Source: Acanthochromis polyacanthus
Lineage: Eukaryota; Chordata; Actinopteri; Pomacentridae
Assembly (NCBI RefSeq): GCF_021347895.1
Contig: NC_067132.1
Span: 9,912,995 to 9,976,994 of the forward strand
Reading direction: 5' to 3'
DNA: 64,000 nucleotides
The translations under genes were made by a program, and so were the position numbers. The notes under the pieces were generated by a model. It searched no databases. It was not told the DNA's origin and was given only the letters and a program-made list of their open reading frames with translations. Shown here one piece after another: positions 40,184 through 50,809 of the stretch (positions are counted from its first letter, which is position 1; each line of letters begins with the position of its first letter).

Positions 40184-40666
40184 TTATCCTAAAAAAGTCA
40201 GCCAGTGTTGCCAGATCTTTGTTGCTGTTTCAGGGGTCCAATGGATGTGGTCCAGCTCTGTTACAAAGAGGCTCGGGTCCATCTGTGGGATGTGTCTCCC
40301 AGTTGCTTCAATCAGTTGGTTTAGTTGAATGACGTTGGCCTGTTGCTGTGGTGGTAGATGTTGTGAGAAGTTGATCAGTGGTATGTAGACCTCTGCCTCC
40401 GGGAATGTTCTTCTGGTTGCTCCGAGCAGTCTGCCCAGGTCTTGTTTCAGCAGTGAAGGGTTTCCTTGGTTCTTGTTAATTCCAAAGGACAATACTATTT
40501 TGGAGATTGTGTTGGTTGTTAGGGAGTTGTGCAGGAGAATATTGGTAGCGTGGTGGATTTTCGCTCCTGGGTAGCAATCTACCTGGATCCTTTTGTCCTG
40601 GACGAGGGGCAGTCTCGCCATGTTCGAGTCTCCCATTACGATGACGGGTCTGGTAGGGTGCAGCAA
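40184..40666 (-). pseudogene. SGNH-type esterase domain of the Penelope-like element
   Basis: About 160 residues with the SGNH blocks in order: GDSN (nucleophile Ser, residues 12-15), Gly in YPGA (34), GIN (62-64), and DHIHW with Asp139 and His142 for the catalytic dyad. SGNH esterases occur in ORF1 of some LINEs and in teleost Penelope-like elements. The frame continues upstream (GHRGNKERNWL) to a stop in the preceding ~80 bases, so the original protein was larger. Confidence 0.75.
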
Positions 40667-40841
40667 CCAATTACGTTCTTTGTTTCCCCGGTGACCGTAG
40701 AACTTGTAGTAGAGTGTCTTTCCTGGGTGGGTCTATGTCGGTCGATGTGGATGGTAAGCGTTTGGGGCGTTTTGTTATTATCGATATGATTGGGGTCCCT
40801 TCTCTCTTCCCATTATTAGGTTGGTTCTGTCAGGAGTTCCA

Positions 40842-41378
40842 CTATGTCTTCGCGGTTTGGGGTAGGATCCCCTGTCGGTTCTTTTTGGGAGTTGTGGAAA
40901 CCGAATCTATTGGGAGGACCACGTCTGAGGTTGGTATTGGCGTCGTCTCCGTTGGGGTAGGGCTCATCAGTTGTTGGATCAGTTCGCTCGTTTTTATTAT
41001 CATAGGATTTTTTAGGGTGCGCAGGTCTCTCTTTGCCCATCTAATGGCTAGTTCCAGGGCTTCTTTCCAGTCCGTAGAGTCGAGGGTGGAAAATGTTGCT
41101 TTATATTCTTCCATTAGTTTCTCATAATATTCCTGTAGAATCATTGTAGTGGTGTGGCTCCAATTCTTTGAGTTGCCTGCCTGCATCATAGATGTGTCTT
41201 GGGTAGTAAATGCTGGGTGGATTGCTTCAGTCATGTGTTCCGCCACTCGCACTATCCGTTTTGGTGTCTTGGATTCTGGGGTGATTTTCACTGATAGTAG
41301 GTGGTGGAATGTTTTAATGAATCATACGAAGGTCCTGGATAGCCATTGGAAGTTGTTCAACTCTTTTGGTTCCGACAT
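40842..41378 (-). pseudogene. First frame of the Penelope-like element
   Basis: Begins MSEPKELNNFQWLSRTFV and then meets a stop; the downstream in-frame piece (ATG at 41291) runs about 149 residues with a helical, charged centre (ILQEYYEKLMEEYKATFS) and a Thr/Pro-rich end. No known domain recognised. Its place ahead of the esterase on the same strand makes it part of the element. Confidence 0.55.
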
Positions 41379-41394
41379 GATTAGGGTTAGGGTT

Positions 41395-41739
41395 GCGGTT
41401 ACGTGGGAGCTGTCTAGTGCACACAGTGTTAGGTAACAGAGCAGCACATCAGCTCAGAGTTACTTCCAAGGTGTGTGATTTTACAGAATTAAATCGTGAA
41501 GGTTATGAATTGCAGAAGCAGCCCCTCAAGGTTCCGGTGACTATAAAAGTACTTATTAAGTACTTATTGATTTGTGATAGAAAAATTTTCCTTATTGAGA
41601 GCAGCATTTTTTTCATGGTAAATATTGTAATATTTTAAAATTTTTATATATTGAGTACAGTAGTAGTAGTATAAATAAGAGCACTCAACAGTGCAGTACT
41701 CTGACAAGGCTGCTCAGTCGTTGCATCATTTTCAAAAGA
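41395..41739. other. Spacer between Penelope-like element and RTE-like tail
   Basis: AT-rich; nothing recognised, though it may be part of one of the neighbours. Confidence 0.4.
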
Positions 41740-42065
41740 TGAAATCTTTAAACAATTCGTGGTTCGCAGCGCTCAATTTTTTAGAAGCAGTAGGATCACA
41801 ATCATGTAATCATCAGCAGGCAGCTGATGTAGTGTTCACTTGTAGTCATAGTTACAGTGACACATATCTCACAGAAATCTTTAACAAATCCGTGGATCCA
41901 GACTATAAATCGTATCACTGCCAGAATCAAATCACTTAGTCCTTGCGTCCTTTCTGACCTTCCCTGAAAATTTCATCGAAATTCATTAGTACGTTTTTGA
42001 GTAATATTGCTAACAGACAGACAGACAAACCAACGCAGATCGACACATAACTCTGCTGCGTTCTT
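41740..42065 (+). mobile_element. 3' tail of an RTE-like retroelement or dependent SINE
   Basis: It contains TTCATCGAAATTCATTAGTA, TTTTTGAGTAATATTGCTAA and CAGACAGACAGACAAACC, a tail common in teleost RTE-type elements, and ends TTGTTGGAGTAATAAAG. A second copy is on the minus strand at 58475-58795. Confidence 0.6.
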
Positions 42066-45000
42066 TGTTGGAGTAATAAAGTAAATCATGTCCTTTGGTG
42101 TGAATTAAAAGTGAATCTGTTTGCATTTTTGCAGTGGTTTATTATAGCGTTAAGAGCTCGTTGCCAATCTGTTTCTTAGCTGAAGAACTGCTATCAAAAT
42201 GTTTCAGTCTCTTCATTAGTCCAGCAGTAGCTATCAATGACAGAAACTATGTTGTACGACCAACAGGACAAGATTTTTTTCAGCAATCTTAACAGGAACC
42301 AGTGAGGCAGAGATGAAGTTAAAAAAGGAAACATAAAATAGAATAGAATCACACATCAGCATTTAGCCTGCTGTAAATGTCACATGTGGCTGCAGTTCAC
42401 CAAAGATTTGTCTTGGCTCTAAAATGCTCTGCCAAAACACCATAAGCTCTTGTCCATAGCCATTATTGGAAGGGTTTTGGCTGATTCCTGAGCCAGCTGG
42501 AAGGAGCATCGTGGCTTCACTTGGATGACCTCGAGGTATTTTGGTGCGGGAGCAAAGGACTCTGGGAGAAATGCAGTGCACAATGGAAACACTGGAGAAG
42601 AACATTGGTATTCCATCTGTGGGTGCATTCGCTGCCACTCTGTGTACAGTGGGCAGTGTTAGCAGATTGTTCACAATCATAGCTTCTACACAGTGTTGTG
42701 TTCTAGTCACAGCTACAACCCCGATTCCTTGAGTTTTCTTTCACAATGCAGCCTCCAACATCATCTGCCAGGTTCTGTTTGGGATAGCAAATGTTGGTCT
42801 CATTTCTTTTTCCACCATAAAATGAATGCAACTTGAAAAACTGTTCATCTTTCCCTTGATTTAGAACCTTTCATTAGGCCTTTAAGAACTTTGAGGTGAG
42901 TATGTTCACTGGGCCTGTAGCGCTTCACATGCTCTCTTTGATAGAATCATTAACATGCTCTGCTGTCTTTATTTACTCCCCTGATAGTCACCAAAGTCAA
43001 ACATTTTCTCATTCTTAACACGGGGGCTTTAATTGCCATTGTCATGTTTCCTTTCTCACACTTGCAAAAACCTTGCAGCTCGTCTGATTACTAAGCACAA
43101 AGAAGGCAGAATCCCTGAAACCGCAATACTTTCTGAACAATGTGGACAAGGCGTGTGCTGCACAAACTTAAATGTGAGAGAATTGTGGGTCATTCCAGAA
43201 TTTGAGGACATTTTAACGTCCCACTTATCAAATTTAAAATAATCCATGTACAAAACACTAAAACATGCAGTTTTTTTGTAAATGTACTTTTCCTGAGAGA
43301 AGATCAAAAAAAATAGAAGAAAATAATGTTTGAAAATATTTTTTAAAATACCAAATAAGTCTGGAGTTCCCTGTAAAATGCAGTTTTTCTGTTATCCCAT
43401 CCCCTTGATGACCAAATCGAATCTCAAATAAAACAGTTAAAATGACATTTAAATCTCCTTTTCTGGTATAATTTTTTCATTGATGTTTCCTTTAATTGTG
43501 GGGGGAATATTTTAATCAAAATAACACTTTAAATAATAATTATTATTATGCATGGAGCATGTGTCCCAAGGCAACCCTGTTAGCATAACCTGTTTAGCTA
43601 CTGGAGGGAGAAGAAAACAGTGAATCAACATCATCAAACAGTTTTCAAAACAATAGGTAGAGCAAATCTATGTCCTCTCTTCTATTTTTCATATTTTCAT
43701 AACATAACAGCTAGCAAACAACAAATAAACATGGAATAAAAATGGTACTATTGATGTGTAAGCTAAGACAATCAAGCCTTTGATAGTTTATTACCTATTA
43801 TTGATGAATATGGAGCAGTAAACTGTCAAAGAGAAGGTTTATTTTTCAAAAAATTTGAAGCCAAAGTATTCTCCAATTTCTTTTTACATTTAAGTAAAAC
43901 ACAACAAAACAGCACGAACTCTTGGGCAGATCAGGGTTCACTGACTGCTGAATCACATCAGATGAAAATATACAAATTTGTTTTACTCAGTTTTCTACCT
44001 AGTTTTATAAAAGCCTTCTGCCTTTTTCTATTTTGTTTAAAAAAAAAATACACATTTGTCATCTTCATAGGAGATTCTCATACTACAAGTTTAGTGGGTT
44101 TTTGTTTTTTATAGTTTACTTCCTGCAAAGTCTGAATTCTAACTTTCTTCCCCTGCCTGATAAAGCATCAAAACCTTCAGTCTAATCGCTGTTAATCCAA
44201 GCTGTGACTGATGAAGTCCAGAGTCTCCTCTTAGTGTCTTCCACTGTGCAACAAAACAACAAACTCATGGGACATTCCCAAGCCATGAAATGAGGGAACA
44301 AGTCAGTTCAACTGTTCTACACAACTGCTGCTCCACTATGAACTTACAAAGAACTGAAGCATTTTTCTCTCCCTCTGCTCTCTCCATTTCCATCGATCAT
44401 CTAAAACCTGAGCTGGTTGCTGAGTGAGGAGGAACAGTGGAGACTCCTGAAAGAATTCAACCCTGAAAGCTTCCTGGATGACCAGAGGGACGTTTGTTGA
44501 CCCTCGCTACAGGAATGAGACCCCAAACCCCTCTGGACTGTACTTTACAAACGATGTATGACCGATTTCAAAATGATGTCTTTGGTGCTTTTATGTGTCT
44601 CTAAGCAGGTCTAGTTCATATGAAGAATTTCCTCATCATGGTGACTGCTGAAGAAGCTCAAAAATTCCTCTGAGCTGAGCGTCCTGGACAACCAAAGCAA
44701 ACACCAGGATGCTGACTCCCTTTGTCTTCCAAACCTCCTCCAGCTCAGAGCCACACAGTAGACAATTTGTAGTTAGACAGAAGAAACAACGAAAATCTAC
44801 TGAATGGTCAGAAGATTTTTTTAAGCATTGATTTTTTTAAAAATATAATTTTTGAGAATTTCAGATTACAGGTTATGTCTTTCATTGTTGACCATGAACC
44901 AGACTAAGAAGACAAAAAAATCTTCGAATAAATACGTAGATAAAATAAGTACAAGGTTCAAGGTTACTTTATTAACACCTGTGGGTTGATTTGCTTTGCA

Positions 45001-45581
45001 GAAACAAATGATAGCATTTGGCATTCCACAACAAAATGCACACTGAATCTGACAGGCAGGTAGTTGATTGAAAAAAGACAAAAAAGCGCTCAGTGTTCAG
45101 TCATTCACCATATAGCAGCAAGGAATTAAAAAGATAAGATAAACTAAATAAGATCAAGATAAATAAAAAATAAAACAATAAAACCTTGGGGAAATAAAAG
45201 CAATTTCTGATATAAAAAACAGAATAAGAACATAAAATGTAAAAGTCACAATGACAAATACAGCTAAAAAATTGTAAAAAATAAATAGAATAAAATAAAA
45301 AAGTGCATTTGTCACTACTTCTTGTACTTCTTGTTGAGCTGCATGACGGCAACAGGAACAAAGCCGTTTTTATAACGCTTTGTCCTGAACCTTGAGCCTA
45401 TAAACAGCTGGAAGAAGCTGAAGTTCACCTTGTAGAGGATTGATGCAGTCCTCTTCTTTACCTGTTTAGTGTACAGGGAAGTTGGACAAGATTGTCACTC
45501 ACCAATCAGGCCACTGGACCATCTTGCTGTTTGGTTTGATGAGTTTTCTCTGTAACAGAGGTCTGACCAATGTAACAAAAA
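42066..45581. other. Intergenic, no gene recognised
   Basis: Bases 42360-42760 have open frames on both strands but no recognisable domain. Bases 44945-45480 (AAGGTTCAAGGTTACTTTAT, A-rich runs, then GAACAAAGCCGTTTTTATAA) look like a fragment of a dispersed LINE-type repeat, but I could not fix its limits. Confidence 0.4.
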
Positions 45582-45900
45582 GGTAGTGTCTACAGATACG
45601 GACCCGTACCCGTAGCCTGTGGCCTACGGATACGGCACTTTCCATTTGCCAGACAGATACGGACCCATACGCGAGTCTCGCGAGTCAAGAAGCTGCTAAC
45701 CACTGCAAACTGTTGAAAGGTAAGCAAAGGTTAGGGTTAGGTTTAGGGTCCGTACCTGTAGTACCGATGCTACGGGTCCGTACCTCTAGCGTCTACCGGG
45801 AGTCACGTGACCAGATCTCGCGTATCTGATTGGCAAATGGAAAGTGCCGTATCCGTAGGCCACAGGCTACGGGTACGGGTCCGTACCTCTAGCAACTACC
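45582..45900. mobile_element. MITE with ~65-bp terminal inverted repeats
   Basis: Left arm (from 45582) includes TACGGACCCGTACCCGTAGC and CTGTGGCCTACGGATACGGC, ending TTTCCATTTGCCA; the right arm is its reverse complement, nearly identical over ~58 bp and looser at the tip (GGTAGT...ACTACC). The 190-bp centre repeats the GGTCCGTACCT word and includes one short TTAGGGTTAGG. No coding potential. Confidence 0.8.
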
Positions 45901-46586
45901 AAACAAAAAGATAAAATAGACTCAATAAAAGAATGACAAAAACGAGTCAAGATTGTTCGGTCAACATGGAAATGTGAACATTTTCTGAGGCAGTGAAGGC
46001 GCTGATGGCCTTTCACTGCCTCAAGTAAAGTTAAACTGTAGCTGAAAAGAAACTCATGCTACAACAGGTTAGTGCCACAGTGGGCTGAAGAAACTAATAT
46101 TTTGGATTATTACTTCCAGTCTTTTTTATCTTTAAATACAATATTGAGTTTTAGTTTGTTATACAGTGTGTCCATTCACCACAAGATACATTATGTCTTA
46201 ACACACACTAAAAAAATATTTTGCTTGCTTTCTGTCCATCTACAATCTCCATCTGCAGGAGAATATACAACATCTATTTGATGGCTCCCTCAAGTGTACA
46301 GATCTGGGTACTGCATTTAATAAAGTTTATGATTAAGTGTTGCACAGGCAAGATTCATGTGGAAATTTACAATAAAATAGTGGTGTATTACTTTTATTTT
46401 ATTCCTTTATTTGGATTACATTGATGTAATAAAAAGTAGAGCATACTGTCATTTAGATAAATGGGGTACCCATCCTAACAGACACTGTGTCCTGTCTCCT
46501 AATATAATGTCATATGTGGATTTCAGCAGACTTTTAGTGTTAAACAGGAACTCCACAGATTTTAAACAAAGTGTCAGAGAGATGGA

Positions 46587-46629
46587 CCTACATTACCCAT
46601 GATGCCAGTTGCATCATGGGTAATGTAGG
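46587..46629. repeat. Perfect 19-bp palindrome with 5-nt loop
   Basis: Arms 46587-46605 and 46611-46629 are exact reverse complements around CAGTT. Each arm holds TACCCATGATGC, which resembles the ZNF143/THAP11-type element (TTCCCATGATGC class). Confidence 0.85.
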
Positions 46630-47096
46630 CATCAGGCTTTGTCAAGACACAAAAATGCACACACTTTAAAAATGTTGCACATCTTTCAGTCTGCTGCTTT
46701 TTTTTTTAACTTGTTACTTTCAATTGTCCATCGTATGTCTGGTAATGCTACAGGGGTGTAAACTGGTTGGATGTTTTTGTACAGTTTGTATCATGTTCTT
46801 GTAGAAGCAGAGATCTCCGTAGTCGTTCTTTCACACAGAGACCATCTGCAGGTGCCATCAAGGCTGACGTCATCTTTCTCTCACTGTTCTGCTCAACATT
46901 TATCCACCGTCTGAACCGTGACCCTTCGCCTCTCATTGGTGCTGAGTGTGGTACTGTTAGCTGGAGGTTCTCCCAGCCTGCCGTAGCCTCGGCGAATCTG
47001 GGAAAACACTCGGCGCTTCAGATGAAAGAGGTTTTCCTTTTGTGTACATGTCAGTCAGTCAGGGAAGGACTGAAGGAACACAGTGTTCTGCTCCTG

Positions 47097-47097
<1 letters not shown>

Positions 47098-47181
<84 letters not shown>
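47098..47181 (+). repeat. (TG)n microsatellite, 42 units
   Basis: Uninterrupted TG dinucleotides from 47098 to 47181. Confidence 0.97.
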
Positions 47182-47182
<1 letters not shown>

Positions 47183-50100
47183 AGGTGGGGGGTCCATGGA
47201 TTGGAAGAGGCAGCAGGGGTGCACTGTAAGGACTACTAAACCACAGAGGCATTGTTGCCGTGCCAACGGGGAGCCGGCCATTACTGCTGATATCTTTGTT
47301 AAACTGGTGCAAACCCCAAAATGATGTATTTATTGTTCAAAAGCTGCACCACTGACACAACATTAACTTTAACATCACTGTTGTTTGACCTTCACTGCTT
47401 GACATATTTTCTGGCCATGTGGGTTTTTTTTTTTAACAAACACAACAGAAATATGGGCAAAGGACCATAAGAACAGACCTAAACTCTCTTCCTAAATTCA
47501 CTTTTAAATGTGCAAACCAAACTGCAACAACTTTAATGACTCTCACGTCCCTTAGAAACCATAACCTTGCAGCCTGACAGACCTCAGAACGCTGAGCCCC
47601 TTTATTTTCCAACATCTGGCGTCTCAAATGGCCTTCTGGGAATAAAATGCCTGAGCTGGAGGTCACGAGCTTCAACATTAATCTAAATGGGTCACAGAAA
47701 CTTGAGGTCACTGTTATGCTTTATGCATAGAAGAATACACCCATGGAAACTCTGGGGTTTTATTGCTATTGTTCATCTTTCCCGGAAAAATGGAATCTGG
47801 GAAATAGGGGAAAATGATAGAAACCGAGTTTACATTCTTGTAATGCATGTGTATCTGCTTTGAAACTGGAGTTTTACAGGAAATATAACAAATGGAGAAA
47901 TATATACGGGCTGATTTGTCTGTCAAAAACAACTAATGCAGATCACAGGAGGCCGTCCACATCTGCAGCACGTCCTCTCCTGCATTAAGAGATTAAACGG
48001 GAAAAAAAAAAACTTTACCCAAGTGAATCCGAGGGATCGATAGTATTAAAAAGCATGACCTGCGTTAACACCCCTCCGCTCTCCTCTGTCTGCCTTTCAT
48101 CAAACGCTGCCATTAATATTTGATAGGCAGCAAGTCAGAATGTTCCTCCTGGCTGCAGAGAGTGATCAGGAAACAAGACAATTCAATCAGAGAGAGGAGC
48201 TGCGTGGCTGGCTTTCTGCACCGTTTGAGAGGTTTGTGTCTTACCGGTTTTAACCTGGTTACCGTTCTGCACCGGTGCAGCTCAGTGATGCCACACGGAC
48301 GGAGAGAGCGAGCCCTGACAAGATCACAATGACTTCTGCATAAAAAAGCAAACATTTAGCTTGGATGCCTGACCACTCTGAGAGCTCTGTGTGAAGCATC
48401 TCTTAACAACACTCCCATACTTTCTCCTGGTAAATGGGTTGGTGAAGTCTGAGCAGTGTGCAGGTAGTCAGCTGATAATTACAACCTATGTGTCAGGACA
48501 TGCTGCTTTAAGTGCTCGGACAGTTGGTTTGTGGGGCCATGTAGTTGGTGATGGTGAGTTTAGTGTGTGTGTTTAGCAGTTAATGGCACTTTTAGGTTTG
48601 TGTTAAAAGGCAGATGCATAAAAATGGTTCTAAATACTACTTACCTTTAACTGAAGCTGACTTTTTGCAAAATCTGAGTGTTTCTTAAATGCAGACTGCA
48701 TTGACTTGTACGTGTTTGTAAAGTTTGGATCACAGTTTGCTCTTGTTCTCAACTTGGAATCACACTCTACACTTTCCACATTCTTTGCTTCTGCCTGTGC
48801 TCCGCCGGAGCAATAAATCTGGAAGCACCTTTTCATGGTTGTAGAAGCAGCATTCTTTCAGTTTTGACACCCCTGTGTGGACGCCCTTGGAGCGGTGAGG
48901 TGCTGCTTTCGCCACTAGATGGGGCTGCACAGTAGTGGCATTGGCTGGAGGAGCTGGCAGGAGGAGAAAGCTGCAGCTGCACACTGAGGTTTTTGGGGTA
49001 AACACCAGAAAAAAACGAGCCGCAGCAGTGAAAGCAACCATTTGATGGAAATATAACAGAAAAAGAATCTGAGCGTGTATTGCAAGAGAAAACAGAACAG
49101 TGCAATGTTTACACTTTTCACAGACTCCTTTCAAACTTGAGACTAAACCATTAAAACTCCCAAAAGTAGCATTAAAACTACCCAGAACTGATGATTATCT
49201 ATGTGGAAGAATAATGCTAAAGAGAAATGCAAGGAAAGCTTTTTTTTTGGCTCGTACTTCTGCCTTTAGTGCCTCGCTGACAGCAGTGATGCAAGAACTA
49301 TATGTGTAATGTACACCGCCAGCAGATGCATGTCTGCACTGCACTGAAAAGAGTTTTTTGGGGGCTTCACATCTACAGTGTGAGTGTAAAGGAATAAAGC
49401 AGGAACAAAGCAATCACTACAAAGCCCACTGTCACCATTGACCAGTAAATCAAAGGCATGTCTACGCTGGGTTACAGTGTATCATCTTATGCCAGCGCTT
49501 TGGGTTAATTGGGACCAAAGCAGATACATTTGTAGCGAAAAATGCCTCGATTAAGGGCCCCTAAGATGTGAGATCATGTGAACAGACCACCTGTGGGGCT
49601 TTCATTGCTATTTCAATATCATTCATGTCAAGGCCCCTGCACTCGCTGACACAGCTTGAGCCGAGGGAGAAGATGTTTCAATTCAGGCCCCGGCGAAAAA
49701 ACCAAACACAAGACGCAGGGGCTCTGGCAGGTTTCAGCTCTGACAAACCTCCCCGGAAAAAAAAAAAGCGAGGGGTTCCAAAATGCTCTTTCAATTGTAG
49801 GACGTCCATCAAAGCATCCAAATGGGGACGTTTAGAGGGAACCTTGGCACATCAGACAGACACTCCTAATACACACCACCTTTATTCTAGGCTGCTAAAA
49901 AAGAAAGATCAAAGTTTCTGCAGATGAAAAGGGCCCGTTCCCTGCATTTATACCCCCATTCACCCACTCCCTCTTTTACTAAATTAAGAAAGCAGGCTTC
50001 GGCAGGCATGTGAAGAGGACTTTAACAATTATGGAGATGCTCCAACTCAACCCCTGCCTCTAATTACCAGTCTCTGATGGTTAAAAGGGCTTCCTTTTTA

Positions 50101-50250
50101 GCTGGGACTCTCAAAAGCTGCTATTGCCGCTGCCATCCTCGACACGGTGACCACAAGGAACCACAAAATATGCCTGCACAGGCCGGGACACAGGAAAAAC
50201 ATAAGCCCTGTCCCTGCACGGGAAAACACTGCACAGAGCTTCAGATTTAT
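47182..50250. other. Intergenic, downstream of fzd8; candidate conserved sequence
   Basis: No gene or transposon seen. Bases 47990-48350 and 49420-50060 are repeat-free and moderately GC, as expected of regulatory sequence near a developmental gene; this is only inference. Confidence 0.35.
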
Positions 50251-50257
50251 CAAATGT

Positions 50258-50263
50258 TTTATT
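50258..50263 (-). terminator. Poly(A) signal, candidate fzd8 3' end
   Basis: Reads AATAAA on the minus strand, about 550 bases after the fzd8 stop, at the end of an AT-rich 3' UTR (50264-50809). Confidence 0.55.
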
Positions 50264-50809
50264 GTCAAAATAGAGGTCATATTTGCTTTCTCACAAAAAG
50301 AGACATCTACACTTTGTACAAATTTACAATATCTTATAAAGTTTTCTTTTATACACAGATTTACAGGTTTTTACAGGAACTTTTATATAAATACATTTGA
50401 AATTACAAAAAAAAAATGAATGACCCGTAAAATACTTGGGCACTATTAAGGCTTAATTTAAACCATCTTTGATGTGATTGAATTATACAATGTTATCTGG
50501 CACTATGTAGATAAAATGGTAATAAAATCCAAAAAACTGTGTCTCTGCCTTTAAGCAAGTAATGCCCAGTTTTGCGTAAAAAGCCTCAGTCTGTACCTCT
50601 AATACATACAAACAGGACAGAGGGGGGAGATGACCTGATGTGGGAAAGCAGGTACTTTAGTTTGGAGGAGTTCTCCCCACAGAGGTGTGTGTGGGCGGAG
50701 AGGGGGACACCTCAGCAGCAGTTCATTACCATGCAGATTGCTGGAGACACAGAGTGATGGGCTATCTCCCAAACAATTAGCAGTCCTCATAAGCTGCGTT
50801 TTCTGCCAT

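Larger units (their letters stand above)
38373..41394 (-). mobile_element. Penelope-like retroelement, decayed, with TTAGGG tracts at both sides
   Basis: On the minus strand, in order: a first frame starting MSEPKELNNFQWLSRTF (ATG at 41378), an SGNH-hydrolase domain, a reverse transcriptase with a large internal deletion, and a GIY-YIG endonuclease with the C-x2-C of Penelope-like elements. This RT plus GIY-YIG order is diagnostic of the class. Stops and frameshifts are spread over all parts. TTAGGG-type hexamers lie at 38373-38405 and 41381-41393. Confidence 0.85.

Noticed and set aside
42363..42710. 115-codon frame on the minus strand
   Set aside because: No domain recognised, and the other strand is also open; possible old pseudogene but not supportable.
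46767..47324. 185-codon open frame on the plus strand
   Set aside because: Its middle is the (TG)n microsatellite read as Cys-Val repeats; no domain, no codon bias.
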